Shown here in pieces: positions 1-8,031 of a stretch of DNA of 34,469 nucleotides. The notes under the pieces were generated by a model. That model saw nothing but the letters and a program-made list of their open reading frames with translations, was not told where the DNA came from and searched no databases. This DNA comes from a bacterium. Its GTDB lineage: Bacteria > Caldisericota > Caldisericia > UBA6126. The stretch lies in assembly GCA_021372585.1 (NCBI GenBank), contig JAJFUD010000036.1, forward strand, positions 1-34,469, given 5' to 3'. Made by a program: the position numbers and the translations under genes. Position 1 is the first letter of the stretch, and each line of letters starts with the position of its first letter.

Positions 1-98
1 GGTAACGTAGCCATGAAGTAAAAGATCCCGGACCCAAGCAAGAAGCCAATAATCTGAACAGTATTTCTTACGTTGGTGTTTCTGAATTTACTTGCCAT
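1..98 (-). CDS. N-terminus of a membrane protein, cut by window edge
   Basis: An open frame runs from an ATG at 96-98 to the left edge, giving about 32 residues that begin MASKFRNTNVRN and continue into a hydrophobic stretch (roughly residues 14-31) suitable as a transmembrane helix or signal anchor. A good ribosome binding site (GGAGG, read on the minus strand) lies a few bases upstream. The start overlaps the end of the preceding 117-residue gene by 11 bases, so the two are probably translated from one message. The positively charged start followed by a helix fits a membrane protein, but too little is visible to name a family. Existence as a gene is well supported by the ribosome site and overlap; function is unknown. 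Confidence 0.6.
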   Translation of the reverse strand, partial: MASKFRNTNVRNTVQIIGFLLGSGIFYFMATL

Positions 99-441
99 GT
101 TGTCCTCCGGTCTTTCTGGTGGCTACTGCAATCACCTTGTAGACTACTAACGTTAACACAAATATGCCGGCGATTGAACCGAGAATCTTAAAATTAATCT
201 CGCCTAAACCAATACAGGAAAGGCATAAAGTCATCGCAGTGCCATAAATTTCAGGCAACTGACTCTCCGCGGAGAAGCCTAAATTGCTGAGTGACCCGGT
301 TCCCAGTAACATCAAAAAAATACAGACTAACGCTACCAACCAGTATAAATACCCCGAACTTCTTTCGGTTCGTGCTGTTGAGGCAGGTGGTGTCTTTTTG
401 GTGGTAGACTCCCTAGTTTCTTGGTTTGCATGGTCTGGCAT
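88..441 (-). CDS. Small two-helix membrane protein with a CxxC motif, function unknown
   Basis: The 117-residue product has a polar, Thr/Ser/Lys-rich N-terminus (residues 1-29), a transmembrane helix at about 31-52, a loop with the sequence CLSC (C73 and C76), and a second helix at about 86-107 followed by a short basic tail. By the positive-inside rule both ends would be cytoplasmic and the CxxC loop would lie outside, where it could be a redox or metal site; this is inference. AAAGGA lies upstream of the ATG at 439-441. A promoter facing left at 487-514 drives it, and its 3 prime end overlaps the next gene by 11 bases. I do not recognise the family. Confidence 0.6.
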   Translation of the reverse strand: MPDHANQETRESTTKKTPPASTARTERSSGYLYWLVALVCIFLMLLGTGSLSNLGFSAESQLPEIYGTAMTLCLSCIGLGEINFKILGSIAGIFVLTLVVYKVIAVATRKTGGQHGK

Positions 442-486
442 GTCACATTCCTTTCATTCAGAATCTTATTCCCTAATCTAAATGCT

Positions 487-514
487 TTTATACCAGTCTT
501 TTTGACAGTTGCAA
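487..514 (-). promoter_or_regulatory. Sigma70-type promoter for the left-edge membrane genes
   Basis: On the minus strand TTGCAA (514-509) is followed after 16 bases by TATAAA (492-487). It faces the 117-residue gene that starts at 441. It shares bases with the oppositely facing efp promoter. Confidence 0.5.
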
Positions 515-529
515 TAGATACAGTATAAT
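502..529 (+). promoter_or_regulatory. Strong sigma70-type promoter of the efp operon
   Basis: TTGACA (502-507) and TATAAT (524-529) are both perfect consensus hexamers, separated by 16 bases. The expected start of transcription near 536 leaves a leader of about 20 bases before the efp ribosome binding site. No other promoter of this quality was seen within the eight-gene operon. Confidence 0.8.
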
Positions 530-557
530 TCAACATAGCTGTAAGCAGGAGGAATGA

Positions 558-1121
558 ATGGTCACTGCAAATGAATTAAGACAAGGTAAAGCATTTGAAA
601 TGGATGGGGAATTATATGTGGTAACTGCTTTTCAGCATATAAAACCCGGGAAGGGCTCTCCTTTCGTAAGAATCAAAATGCGAAACATTAAAACCAGTTC
701 CACTACAGAGAGAACGTTTCGACCCGATGAAAAAGTACAGGATGCTTATCTGGAACACCGAAAGATGCAATTTCTTTATAAAGCAGACGGTTATATCTTC
801 ATGAATACAGATACCTTTGAGCAGATCACCTTACCCGAAGAGGAAGTAGAAGAAGAAGCCAATTATCTTCTTGAAAACCTGTTAGTCGATATTCTTTTTT
901 ACGGTGAAGAACCAATCGGTGTTGAGCTTCCCACCAGCATGGAACTGAAAGTAACACATACTGAACCCGGTTTTAAAGGAGATACCGCACAAGGTGGCAG
1001 CAAACCAGCCACATTAGAGACAGGATTATCGATCAATGTGCCTCTATTCATTGAAGAGGGAGATACTATAAAAGTAGACACCAGAACCGGAGAGTATATT
1101 GAGAGGATGTCAAGAGGATGA
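558..1121 (+). CDS. efp: Translation elongation factor P
   Basis: The 187-residue protein matches EF-P in length and sequence. The N-terminal KOW-like domain carries the loop KPGKGSPF with K32 at the position that is post-translationally modified in other bacteria. The acidic middle OB domain and the C-terminal OB domain with the signature ending in VDTRTGEYIERM follow. EF-P binds ribosomes stalled on polyproline stretches and promotes peptide bond formation. AGGAGG at 547-552 is five bases from the ATG at 558; the ATG at 554 is in another frame. It is the first gene of the operon, directly behind a consensus promoter. The 2209-residue protein in this window has a proline-rich linker of the sort that benefits from EF-P. 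Confidence 0.97.
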   Translation: MVTANELRQGKAFEMDGELYVVTAFQHIKPGKGSPFVRIKMRNIKTSSTTERTFRPDEKVQDAYLEHRKMQFLYKADGYIFMNTDTFEQITLPEEEVEEEANYLLENLLVDILFYGEEPIGVELPTSMELKVTHTEPGFKGDTAQGGSKPATLETGLSINVPLFIEEGDTIKVDTRTGEYIERMSRG

Positions 1122-1153
1122 CGAATCTTTAGAATTTTGCTTCCTTTCTCCGT

Positions 1154-1603
1154 ATGAAAAATAATGCGATCTTTTTTAATCAAAGACTGCACGAACGTTT
1201 ATTATGTTTATTATTTCAACTGGAATTTCGCTCAGATAAGATTGAAGAATTAACAGCTATTTACAAAGATTACCCGGACGATGAAAAAGGTGATGAAGAA
1301 GGATTAGGATTGTTATCCAATAACATAGCCATAGAAATCTCGGATAGAATCGTTGATATCGACAACCTGATCCAGCAGTTTTTAGAAAACTGGTCATTTG
1401 AAAGAATTATGCTCGTTGACAAAGAGACCTTGAGAATCGGAGTATATGAGTTGTTATATCAGCAGGATATGGAACCCCGAGTCGTCATTGACAGATTAGT
1501 GAGGCTATCCAAAAAGTACGGAGGAGAAAACTCAGGGAAGTTCATCAACGGTATTCTGGGCGCTATTCACCGAAACAATGATAGTTTGTTTAGCGATAGA
1601 TAA
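1154..1603 (+). CDS. nusB: Transcription antitermination protein NusB
   Basis: The 149-residue all-helical protein has the NusB pattern: an N-terminal helix containing RLLCLLFQLEF, the central NWSFERIMLVDKETLRIGVYEL segment (seen at about residues 89-110), and the C-terminal KKYGGENSGKFINGILGAI motif. NusB binds boxA RNA with NusE/S10 and supports antitermination of rRNA transcription. It starts 32 bases after efp. No clear Shine-Dalgarno sequence is seen before the ATG, and an in-frame stop at 1130-1132 excludes a much longer start, so translation may depend on efp. The insertion around residues 35-50 is acidic and slightly longer than usual. Confidence 0.93.
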   Translation: MKNNAIFFNQRLHERLLCLLFQLEFRSDKIEELTAIYKDYPDDEKGDEEGLGLLSNNIAIEISDRIVDIDNLIQQFLENWSFERIMLVDKETLRIGVYELLYQQDMEPRVVIDRLVRLSKKYGGENSGKFINGILGAIHRNNDSLFSDR

Positions 1604-1647
1604 CGTCTCCATACCCGAAAAATTTTGGTAAAGCGTGGTGATGAAAA

Positions 1648-2499
1648 ATGGAAAATCTTTCTTTGCATCAGTACCTGGATCAGAAAAAAAAACAGATAGA
1701 CCAGGCTTTGAACGATTCGTTAAGCGAGATTAAGGAAAAATCCTCTCTTTATGCGGCCATGTCCTATGGCATTTTTTCCGGTGGAAAGAGAATTCGGCCT
1801 ATGTTACTCCTGGCTGTAAGCGAAGGCTTCGGTGTCAACCCGGAAAAAGCCATGATTCCGGCGTGTGCGCTGGAGTGCATTCATACCTATTCGCTGATAC
1901 ATGACGATCTACCTTGCATGGACAACAGCGGTACCCGCCGTGGAAAACCTACTGTCCATCAATTATACGGAGAAGATATGGCTTTATTAGCTGGTGATGC
2001 ACTTTTAACTCATGCTTTTTCACTCTTATCCTCTCCAAAAGCTTGCGAACTTATTTCTACTCCCATTTTAGTGAGATTAATCAGCGAGTTATCGCATAAA
2101 AGCGGCGTCTTGGGCATGGTGGAAGGACAAGCGTTTGAACTGCTTCAACAGCAAAACACGCTTTCAGAAGATATATTACATTATATCGATGAACACAAAA
2201 CCGCTGCTTTATTTTCAGCGGCGCTTTCTATGGGAGCTATTCTGGCAGAAACTGATCCTGACACCATAGAAACCTACAGTAATATCGGTCGGCAGTTTGG
2301 GCATGCTTTCCAGATTGCAGATGACCTCCAGGATTATGAAACAGATCAAAACCTCACCAATTATGTGCATTTACATGGTTTGGAATACAGCCGTCAAAAA
2401 CTTCACGATTATGTGAACGAGGCAAAAGCGCTGATATCAGCTCAACCGATTCCACATCCACGCATTTTAGAATTATTTTCCCTGCTTGAAAGAGAATAA
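1648..2499 (+). CDS. ispA: Short-chain polyprenyl (farnesyl/geranyl) diphosphate synthase
   Basis: The 283-residue enzyme has both aspartate-rich motifs of trans-prenyltransferases: DDLPCMD at residues 86-92, in the extended DDxxxxD form typical of bacterial farnesyl diphosphate synthases, and DDLQD at 225-229. GGKRIRP near residue 45 forms the isopentenyl diphosphate site. The enzyme condenses isopentenyl diphosphate with allylic diphosphates to make C15 (possibly C20) precursors for quinones, carotenoids and undecaprenyl phosphate. Chain length cannot be fixed by eye. It lies 44 bases after nusB and its 3 prime end reaches to within seven bases of the dxs start, so it is in one operon with the pathway's first enzyme. 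Confidence 0.92.
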   Translation: MENLSLHQYLDQKKKQIDQALNDSLSEIKEKSSLYAAMSYGIFSGGKRIRPMLLLAVSEGFGVNPEKAMIPACALECIHTYSLIHDDLPCMDNSGTRRGKPTVHQLYGEDMALLAGDALLTHAFSLLSSPKACELISTPILVRLISELSHKSGVLGMVEGQAFELLQQQNTLSEDILHYIDEHKTAALFSAALSMGAILAETDPDTIETYSNIGRQFGHAFQIADDLQDYETDQNLTNYVHLHGLEYSRQKLHDYVNEAKALISAQPIPHPRILELFSLLERE

Positions 2500-2506
2500 G
2501 GATCTT

Positions 2507-4360
2507 ATGAGAGACTATTCAGAGTTAAACTCACTAAATAAACAACAAACCAAGCAGTTATGCGCAGATATTCGGGAAGTATTAATCAGCACGATATCGA
2601 AAAATGGCGGACATCTGTCTTCCAACCTGGGAGTGGTCGAGTTAACCGTTGCCATGCTAAAGTGTTTTCACCCTCCCCAGGATGACATTATCTTTGATGT
2701 CGGTCACCAGTCTTACACGTATAAATTACTGACAGGAAGATGGGAAGCTTTTAGCACCCTCAGGCAGGAAAATGGTATCAGTGGATACCCTGACCCGAAA
2801 GAGAGTGAGTTTGATTCCTTTATCAGCGGACATTCAAGCACCGCTCTCTCAGTGGCATTTGGATTTGCGTTAACCAAAAAACTGAGTGGGGACCCTTCTT
2901 ATACGGTTGCATTGGTCGGAGACGGCTCTTTGACGGGAGGAGAGGCATTTGAAGCGTTAAATAATATCGGGCATTATCAGCTGAATGTTCTCGCTATTCT
3001 CAATGACAACGAGATGTCTATCAGCAGAAATGTCGGTTCTTTATCGCTAAGTTTATCCAAATTAAGAAGCAGTCTATTCTATCGAAGCCTGAAATTGAAG
3101 TACCGTAGCCGTTTACAAAAAATTGGATTCCCCGGGAAACTCTTGGTTCAATTCTGGGATTTTATTCGCCAGCTGATCAAAAAGATTTTCTCGATCAAAG
3201 TGATATTCGAGGAGTTGGGCTTTTCCTACCTAGGTCCTATTGACGGTCATGATATAGACGAGATGGTCGATATGATACAGCGAACCAAGAATTTTAAAAA
3301 ACCGGTGCTGCTGCATATCATCACCAAAAAAGGGAAAGGCTACGAATGTGTAGAGAATGATCCCACCAAATTCCACAGCTCTCCCCCGTTTTTGATTGAG
3401 GGTAATCACTTTACAACGATGCCAAAACAACCGTCCTATTCTGAGACGGCGGGTTTGGCTGTGTTAAAAATGATGACTCTCCACAAAAAAGTGATTTTTC
3501 TGACAGCGGCGATGGGAGAAGGATTGGGAATGGCTGCTGTCGCGAGTTCGTTTCCTGATCGCTTTTTCGATCTGGGAATCGCGGAACAACACCTGACTTC
3601 TAGCGGCGCTGCTATCGCTAAAAAAGGATTTATCCCAATCATCGGTATCTACTCTACTTTTCTACAAAGAGCCTATGACCAGATTATCCATGACTGTTGT
3701 CTCCTGAACCTGAAAGTCATTTTCCTGATAGACAGGGCCGGGGCTGTATCTGATGACGGTCCTACTCATCAAGGCTCTTTTGATATCGCCTCACTGCTCC
3801 CGGTACCGAACACCACCATACTCTCTCCTTCCAGTGCTTCAGAATTTGAAAAAATGATTCAATGGGCAGTAGAGAGTGCTGTCGGACCTACCTTTATCCG
3901 GTACCCTAAAGCTCCCTCCCAAGCCCATCGCTATCAAGATAAGATTGAATTTGGGAAATCCCATCTTATCGAAGAGAAACCGGGAACTCATCTTCTTTTT
4001 TTGGGTCCGTTTTTTGAAACGGTTAAAAAGGTTCAGGAACTCCTGCTTCCTAAAGGGATTGAAATCGGCTTGTCAGATGCCCGTTTTGCAAAACCGCTGG
4101 ATGAAAGTTTCCTGGTGAATATCGCTCATAATCATTCTTTGCTGGTTACACTGGAAGACGGCGTTGTGACAGGAGGATTTGGGCAATATATCCAATCTTT
4201 CCTGCAAGAAAAAGAGCTGACGGATTGCCATATCATGACGCTTGGCATCCGGCAACCCCTGTTGAAACAGATGAAACGGGAACGTTTACTTGAGGTGAAC
4301 CATCTATCCGCTGAAAAAATTGCGGGAACCATTCTGGAATATTGGCATAAAAAAATATAG
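2507..4360 (+). CDS. dxs: 1-deoxy-D-xylulose-5-phosphate synthase
   Basis: This 617-residue enzyme makes DXP from pyruvate and glyceraldehyde 3-phosphate, the first step of the MEP isoprenoid pathway. Visible motifs are GHQSYTYKLLTGR (residues 66-78), the thiamine diphosphate motif from GDGSLTGG at 138 to NDN at 166-168, YLGPIDGHD, the catalytic AEQH with E360, and DRAGAVSDDGPTHQG. The frame could open at a TTG at 2486 that overlaps ispA, but the ATG at 2507 has AAGGA just upstream and gives the usual N-terminus. It sits between ispA and nadK, the order known from Bacillus and Clostridium minus the intervening tlyA. Confidence 0.95.
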   Translation: MRDYSELNSLNKQQTKQLCADIREVLISTISKNGGHLSSNLGVVELTVAMLKCFHPPQDDIIFDVGHQSYTYKLLTGRWEAFSTLRQENGISGYPDPKESEFDSFISGHSSTALSVAFGFALTKKLSGDPSYTVALVGDGSLTGGEAFEALNNIGHYQLNVLAILNDNEMSISRNVGSLSLSLSKLRSSLFYRSLKLKYRSRLQKIGFPGKLLVQFWDFIRQLIKKIFSIKVIFEELGFSYLGPIDGHDIDEMVDMIQRTKNFKKPVLLHIITKKGKGYECVENDPTKFHSSPPFLIEGNHFTTMPKQPSYSETAGLAVLKMMTLHKKVIFLTAAMGEGLGMAAVASSFPDRFFDLGIAEQHLTSSGAAIAKKGFIPIIGIYSTFLQRAYDQIIHDCCLLNLKVIFLIDRAGAVSDDGPTHQGSFDIASLLPVPNTTILSPSSASEFEKMIQWAVESAVGPTFIRYPKAPSQAHRYQDKIEFGKSHLIEEKPGTHLLFLGPFFETVKKVQELLLPKGIEIGLSDARFAKPLDESFLVNIAHNHSLLVTLEDGVVTGGFGQYIQSFLQEKELTDCHIMTLGIRQPLLKQMKRERLLEVNHLSAEKIAGTILEYWHKKI

Positions 4361-4397
4361 GATTACAATAGGACAAACGCTTGCAAAGGAGTACAAA

Positions 4398-5240
4398 ATG
4401 GTAGTGGGTCTTCATTTTAGAAAGCGAATAGAGAGCATTACCAGCATCACCCACCAGATCATTCTGTTTCTAACCTCCCGGAAAATAGAAGTGCTCATCA
4501 CCGAAGAAAATCAGGATTTGTTTCCTGATGTCCCCGTATTCCATAAGAAGAATGCCCAAACGTTAGACTTCCTGGTATCGATCGGGGGAGACGGTACTTT
4601 TTTACAAGCTTCGCAATATGCGATTCCGCACCAAATTCCGATTATCGGTATCAATTATGGCTATACCGGTTTCCTGACTTCTATTGAAAAAGAAGACATC
4701 TTCGCATCATTAATGGATATTATCGAACAACGGTACACCCTGGAAGAGCGTTCCGTGATGAAAGCCGTTTTAATACGGAATGGCAAGGAATGCGTCGATC
4801 ATTATGCCGTTAACGATATCGTGATCCAGCGAGAAGCAGAGGAGAAAATTCTTCAATTAACCGTTTTTTTAGGAAAACACAAAATCATGGAGGTGCGGGG
4901 AGATGGATTGATTACCTCAACGGCTACAGGTTCAACCGCTTATTCATTATCAAACCACGGACCGATCGTCGACCCTAAATGCCCTGTTTTTCTGATTAAT
5001 CCAATTGGATCACACTCTTTGACTTCTCGCTGCGTGATTGTACCGGATTATAAAAAGATTTTTATCGCAGTAACGACAAACAATGAACACTCTAAATTGA
5101 TTTACGATGGGATAGAAGCGATCCAAATCGAGCACCAGGACCGGATCAGCATTGAAAAATATCCGTTTCCCTTAAAGCGGATTATTTTACAGCCCAAACA
5201 CTTTTTTGAAGTGTTACACGAAAAATTCAATTGGAATTAA
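4398..5240 (+). CDS. nadK: NAD kinase
   Basis: A 280-residue ATP-dependent NAD kinase that makes NADP. It has the GGDGT motif (residues 63-67), GINYGYTGFLTS, the NDIVIQRE segment and the glycine-rich TATGSTAYSLS motif characteristic of the family. The frame is open back to 4320 inside dxs, but AAGGAG at 4386-4391 six bases before the ATG at 4398 fixes the start and removes 26 untypical residues. The gene ends three bases before recN. NADPH from this step also feeds the reductive steps of the MEP pathway. Confidence 0.95.
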   Translation: MVVGLHFRKRIESITSITHQIILFLTSRKIEVLITEENQDLFPDVPVFHKKNAQTLDFLVSIGGDGTFLQASQYAIPHQIPIIGINYGYTGFLTSIEKEDIFASLMDIIEQRYTLEERSVMKAVLIRNGKECVDHYAVNDIVIQREAEEKILQLTVFLGKHKIMEVRGDGLITSTATGSTAYSLSNHGPIVDPKCPVFLINPIGSHSLTSRCVIVPDYKKIFIAVTTNNEHSKLIYDGIEAIQIEHQDRISIEKYPFPLKRIILQPKHFFEVLHEKFNWN

Positions 5241-5243
5241 TCG

Positions 5244-6947
5244 ATGCTGCAATTGATACAAATCCATGATTTTATTCTCGCCAGAGAGATTTCTTTCGAA
5301 TTAGGCGCCGGGCTGAATGTAATTACCGGAGAGACTGGAGCCGGCAAAACAATCGTGATCAACGCGTTGAAATACGGAATCGGGGAGAATCTGTCCAAAG
5401 AATTGTTTGATTTCTCACGCCAGCAGCCTAACGTAGTATTGCATTTCTCCATTCCACACCCGGATCAGTTTCAATGGTTTGAATTGGATCCGGAGGAAGA
5501 GATTATCTGCCAAAGAATAACTAAGAATACCGGAAAAACACTCGCTTACATCAACGGAGTGCACGTTCCCCTTCCTCTTTATAGGGATTTTTGCAGGCAG
5601 TTGCTCCAGATTCATGGACAGAATGATACCGAACAGTTGTTTTCCACCACGACTCAGAAGAAACTCTTTGACCGGTTTTTTGCCGGTACACTGCAACCAT
5701 CGATTGATCAGATCGAATCCTTGCGCAATCAATACATTACCATCAAGCGGGAGTTGAAAAAGTTATACCAACATGAACAGGATCGAGTCAGAGAGATCGA
5801 TTTTTTACGCTACCAAATCCATGAAATCGAGGAGGCTTCTCTCCGGGAGGATGAATGGGAAGTTTTGTTGGAACAGAGAGAGATCCTGACTCATCGTGAG
5901 AATATCAAAGCAGCTTTACAACAGGCTCAAAAACTGTTCCAGCCAGAGCAACCATTTTCCACTCTCTACCCACAACTGGTCAGTCTGTTAAACCAAACAG
6001 CGGGTCTGAAGCAGTATTCTGATGAATTAAACAGTGTCAGCGAATCCTTCCAGACGATCCTGACACTCATGAAAGAATCCGAACGGGATATTGAACATAG
6101 TATTGATGCGATCATGGCACAAGATTCTGAACAATTGCTCTACTCGGTACTCAGCAGAATTGACCTGATTAAAAACCTTCAGCGAAAATTTGGCGAGACC
6201 ATACCCGCAATACTCAGAACAAAAGCGAATTTATCCGAGCAACTTTCCGTTCTACAACATCAAGCAGAAAAAACAAGCTCTCTGGAAAAGAGCCTGCGAA
6301 CTATTACCCAATCACTCACAACTCTCTGTCTGCAGATCAGTCAAAACAGGACAACCTTAAGCGAGGAATTTATCTGCCGCATGGAAAAAGAATTAGCAGA
6401 TGTCAGTCTATCGAAGGTAAAAATGAATATCCAGATAGAGCAGGAAGAGGCAGAGGAGACAGAGGATGCTTTGCTCATTGATCATCACTGGTATCGGTTA
6501 TTCCCGGATGGGATTGATAAAGTACAGTATCTGGTCTCCACGAATCCCGGTCAACCATACCTTCCGCTCTCAAAAATAGCATCCGGTGGTGAACTGTCCC
6601 GGTTTATGCTCGCATTGAAATCCCTCCTTGGAAAATTGGAAAACGTCGATACCCTGATTTTTGATGAAATCGATGCCGGCATCGGCGGAGTTACCGCCCA
6701 TCAGGTAGGATTAAAATGCCGTGATTTAGCCAAAAGTAAACAGATTATCTGTATCACGCATCTTCCGCAAATTGCCTCGAAAGGACAGCATCATTTCGTC
6801 ATTGATAAAATTATCACGGATAACCAAACCAGCCTCTCTTTAAAGACAGTGGAAAACCAGGAACGTATCGAGGAAATTACCAGAATGTTAGGAGAGCCGT
6901 ATTCTGAAGCATCCAAACAATTAGCCAAATCAATGTTGGAGACATAG
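5244..6947 (+). CDS. recN: DNA repair protein RecN
   Basis: The 567-residue SMC-like ATPase has the Walker A motif GETGAGKT (residues 29-36), long central coiled-coil segments (about 155-410, rich in Glu, Gln, Lys and Leu), the ABC signature ASGGELSRF and the Walker B region IFDEIDAGIGG followed by THLPQIAS. RecN acts early in double-strand break repair, holding DNA ends or sister duplexes together. Length is normal for the family. There is no clear ribosome site of its own; it starts four bases after the nadK stop and is probably translationally coupled. Confidence 0.95.
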   Translation: MLQLIQIHDFILAREISFELGAGLNVITGETGAGKTIVINALKYGIGENLSKELFDFSRQQPNVVLHFSIPHPDQFQWFELDPEEEIICQRITKNTGKTLAYINGVHVPLPLYRDFCRQLLQIHGQNDTEQLFSTTTQKKLFDRFFAGTLQPSIDQIESLRNQYITIKRELKKLYQHEQDRVREIDFLRYQIHEIEEASLREDEWEVLLEQREILTHRENIKAALQQAQKLFQPEQPFSTLYPQLVSLLNQTAGLKQYSDELNSVSESFQTILTLMKESERDIEHSIDAIMAQDSEQLLYSVLSRIDLIKNLQRKFGETIPAILRTKANLSEQLSVLQHQAEKTSSLEKSLRTITQSLTTLCLQISQNRTTLSEEFICRMEKELADVSLSKVKMNIQIEQEEAEETEDALLIDHHWYRLFPDGIDKVQYLVSTNPGQPYLPLSKIASGGELSRFMLALKSLLGKLENVDTLIFDEIDAGIGGVTAHQVGLKCRDLAKSKQIICITHLPQIASKGQHHFVIDKIITDNQTSLSLKTVENQERIEEITRMLGEPYSEASKQLAKSMLET

Positions 6948-6948
6948 A

Positions 6949-8031
6949 ATGAAAAAAGCGATCATCGTCGGGGAAAAAGGACATTCGGATACGTTACACG
7001 AGTTAGAATTGCTGCTTGCCACTCTTGGTTTCGAAACTATTGCGCCTTTCCTCATCAATACCAAAACGATCACCCGTTCCACCTTTATCACCTCCGGGAA
7101 ATTAGAGGAACTAAAAGGGATCGCTCCGCTTTTGGAAGCTGATGTAGTCGCTTTTGATTTCTCACTCTCTTATACCCAGCTAGCCAACCTTAAAAAAGAA
7201 ATCCCGGCTATGATTTTAGACAGACCGAGAATTATCCTGGAAATTTTTTCCAAACGAGCTACCACCCGGGAGGGAAAGATTCAAGTTGAATTGGCCTACC
7301 TGAAAATCAGGTTGCCGGAATTGGTCAACCCAAAAGCGAAACTGGACCAACAAATGGGTTATATCGGGGGAAAGGGTCCCGGTGAAAAGAAACTGGAGCT
7401 GAACAGAAGAGCATTAAGCCTTCGAATTCAATCCTTGAAGAAGAAACTGCGCACGATAGAAAAAAACCGCGCCCAGAAACGTGACCGAAGAATGCAATCT
7501 GACCAATTCATTGTCTCCCTGGTTGGGTATACCAATGCTGGCAAGTCCACTCTGTTCAATCAGTTGACGAAACAGTCCATGCCTACGGATAATCTATTGT
7601 TTCATACCTTAGAACCAAAAATCGGGAAAGGTTTTCTTTCCTCTGCGCTTCATCCGGTTTTGTTTGCAGACACAGTCGGTTTCATCAGAAAATTACCCCA
7701 TGAACTGATTGAATCCTTTAAAAGCACGCTGGAAGAGATCTCTCTCTCTGATTTATTGTTAATCGTCCTGGATTGTTCAGATTCTGCCTTGATTGCTCAA
7801 TACAAGGTGATTCAGGACACTCTCAAGGAGATTCATGCTGACCACCTGCCGTTTATGCTTGTCTACAATAAAGCGGATCTGCCAACGACTGAGCTCAAAC
7901 GCGCTGAGATTGTCTCGTCATTGGGAGACGGCGTGTGGATATCCGCCAAAACGGGGGACGGTTTAGAGGAGTTGCGGAAAAGAGTTCTCGACCAACTATT
8001 CCAGCATTACTCAGCAAAGGATTCTGTTTGA
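6949..8031 (+). CDS. hflX: Ribosome-associated GTPase HflX
   Basis: The 360-residue GTPase has the HflX N-terminal domain with the glycine-rich GYIGGKGPGEKKLELNRR segment, a helical linker, and a G domain with G1 GYTNAGKST (residues 193-201), G3 DTVGFI, G4 NKAD and G5-like SAKTG. HflX splits stalled or heat-damaged 70S ribosomes. A GGAGA ribosome site lies at the end of recN and the ATG is one base after the recN stop. The gene is rarely part of the efp-recN cluster, so its position here is a lineage feature. Confidence 0.95.
   Translation: MKKAIIVGEKGHSDTLHELELLLATLGFETIAPFLINTKTITRSTFITSGKLEELKGIAPLLEADVVAFDFSLSYTQLANLKKEIPAMILDRPRIILEIFSKRATTREGKIQVELAYLKIRLPELVNPKAKLDQQMGYIGGKGPGEKKLELNRRALSLRIQSLKKKLRTIEKNRAQKRDRRMQSDQFIVSLVGYTNAGKSTLFNQLTKQSMPTDNLLFHTLEPKIGKGFLSSALHPVLFADTVGFIRKLPHELIESFKSTLEEISLSDLLLIVLDCSDSALIAQYKVIQDTLKEIHADHLPFMLVYNKADLPTTELKRAEIVSSLGDGVWISAKTGDGLEELRKRVLDQLFQHYSAKDSV

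Noticed and set aside
2486-2506. TTG start for dxs seven codons upstream, overlapping ispA
   Set aside because: AAGGA is correctly spaced for the ATG at 2507, and the shorter protein has the normal N-terminus.
4320-4397. Longer nadK beginning inside dxs
   Set aside because: The extra 26 residues are not NAD kinase-like, and a strong ribosome site directs initiation at 4398.
7935-8027. Longer mtnA beginning inside hflX
   Set aside because: The added 31 residues are an out-of-frame reading of the HflX C-terminus. The TTG at 8028 with AAAGGA upstream fits the family.
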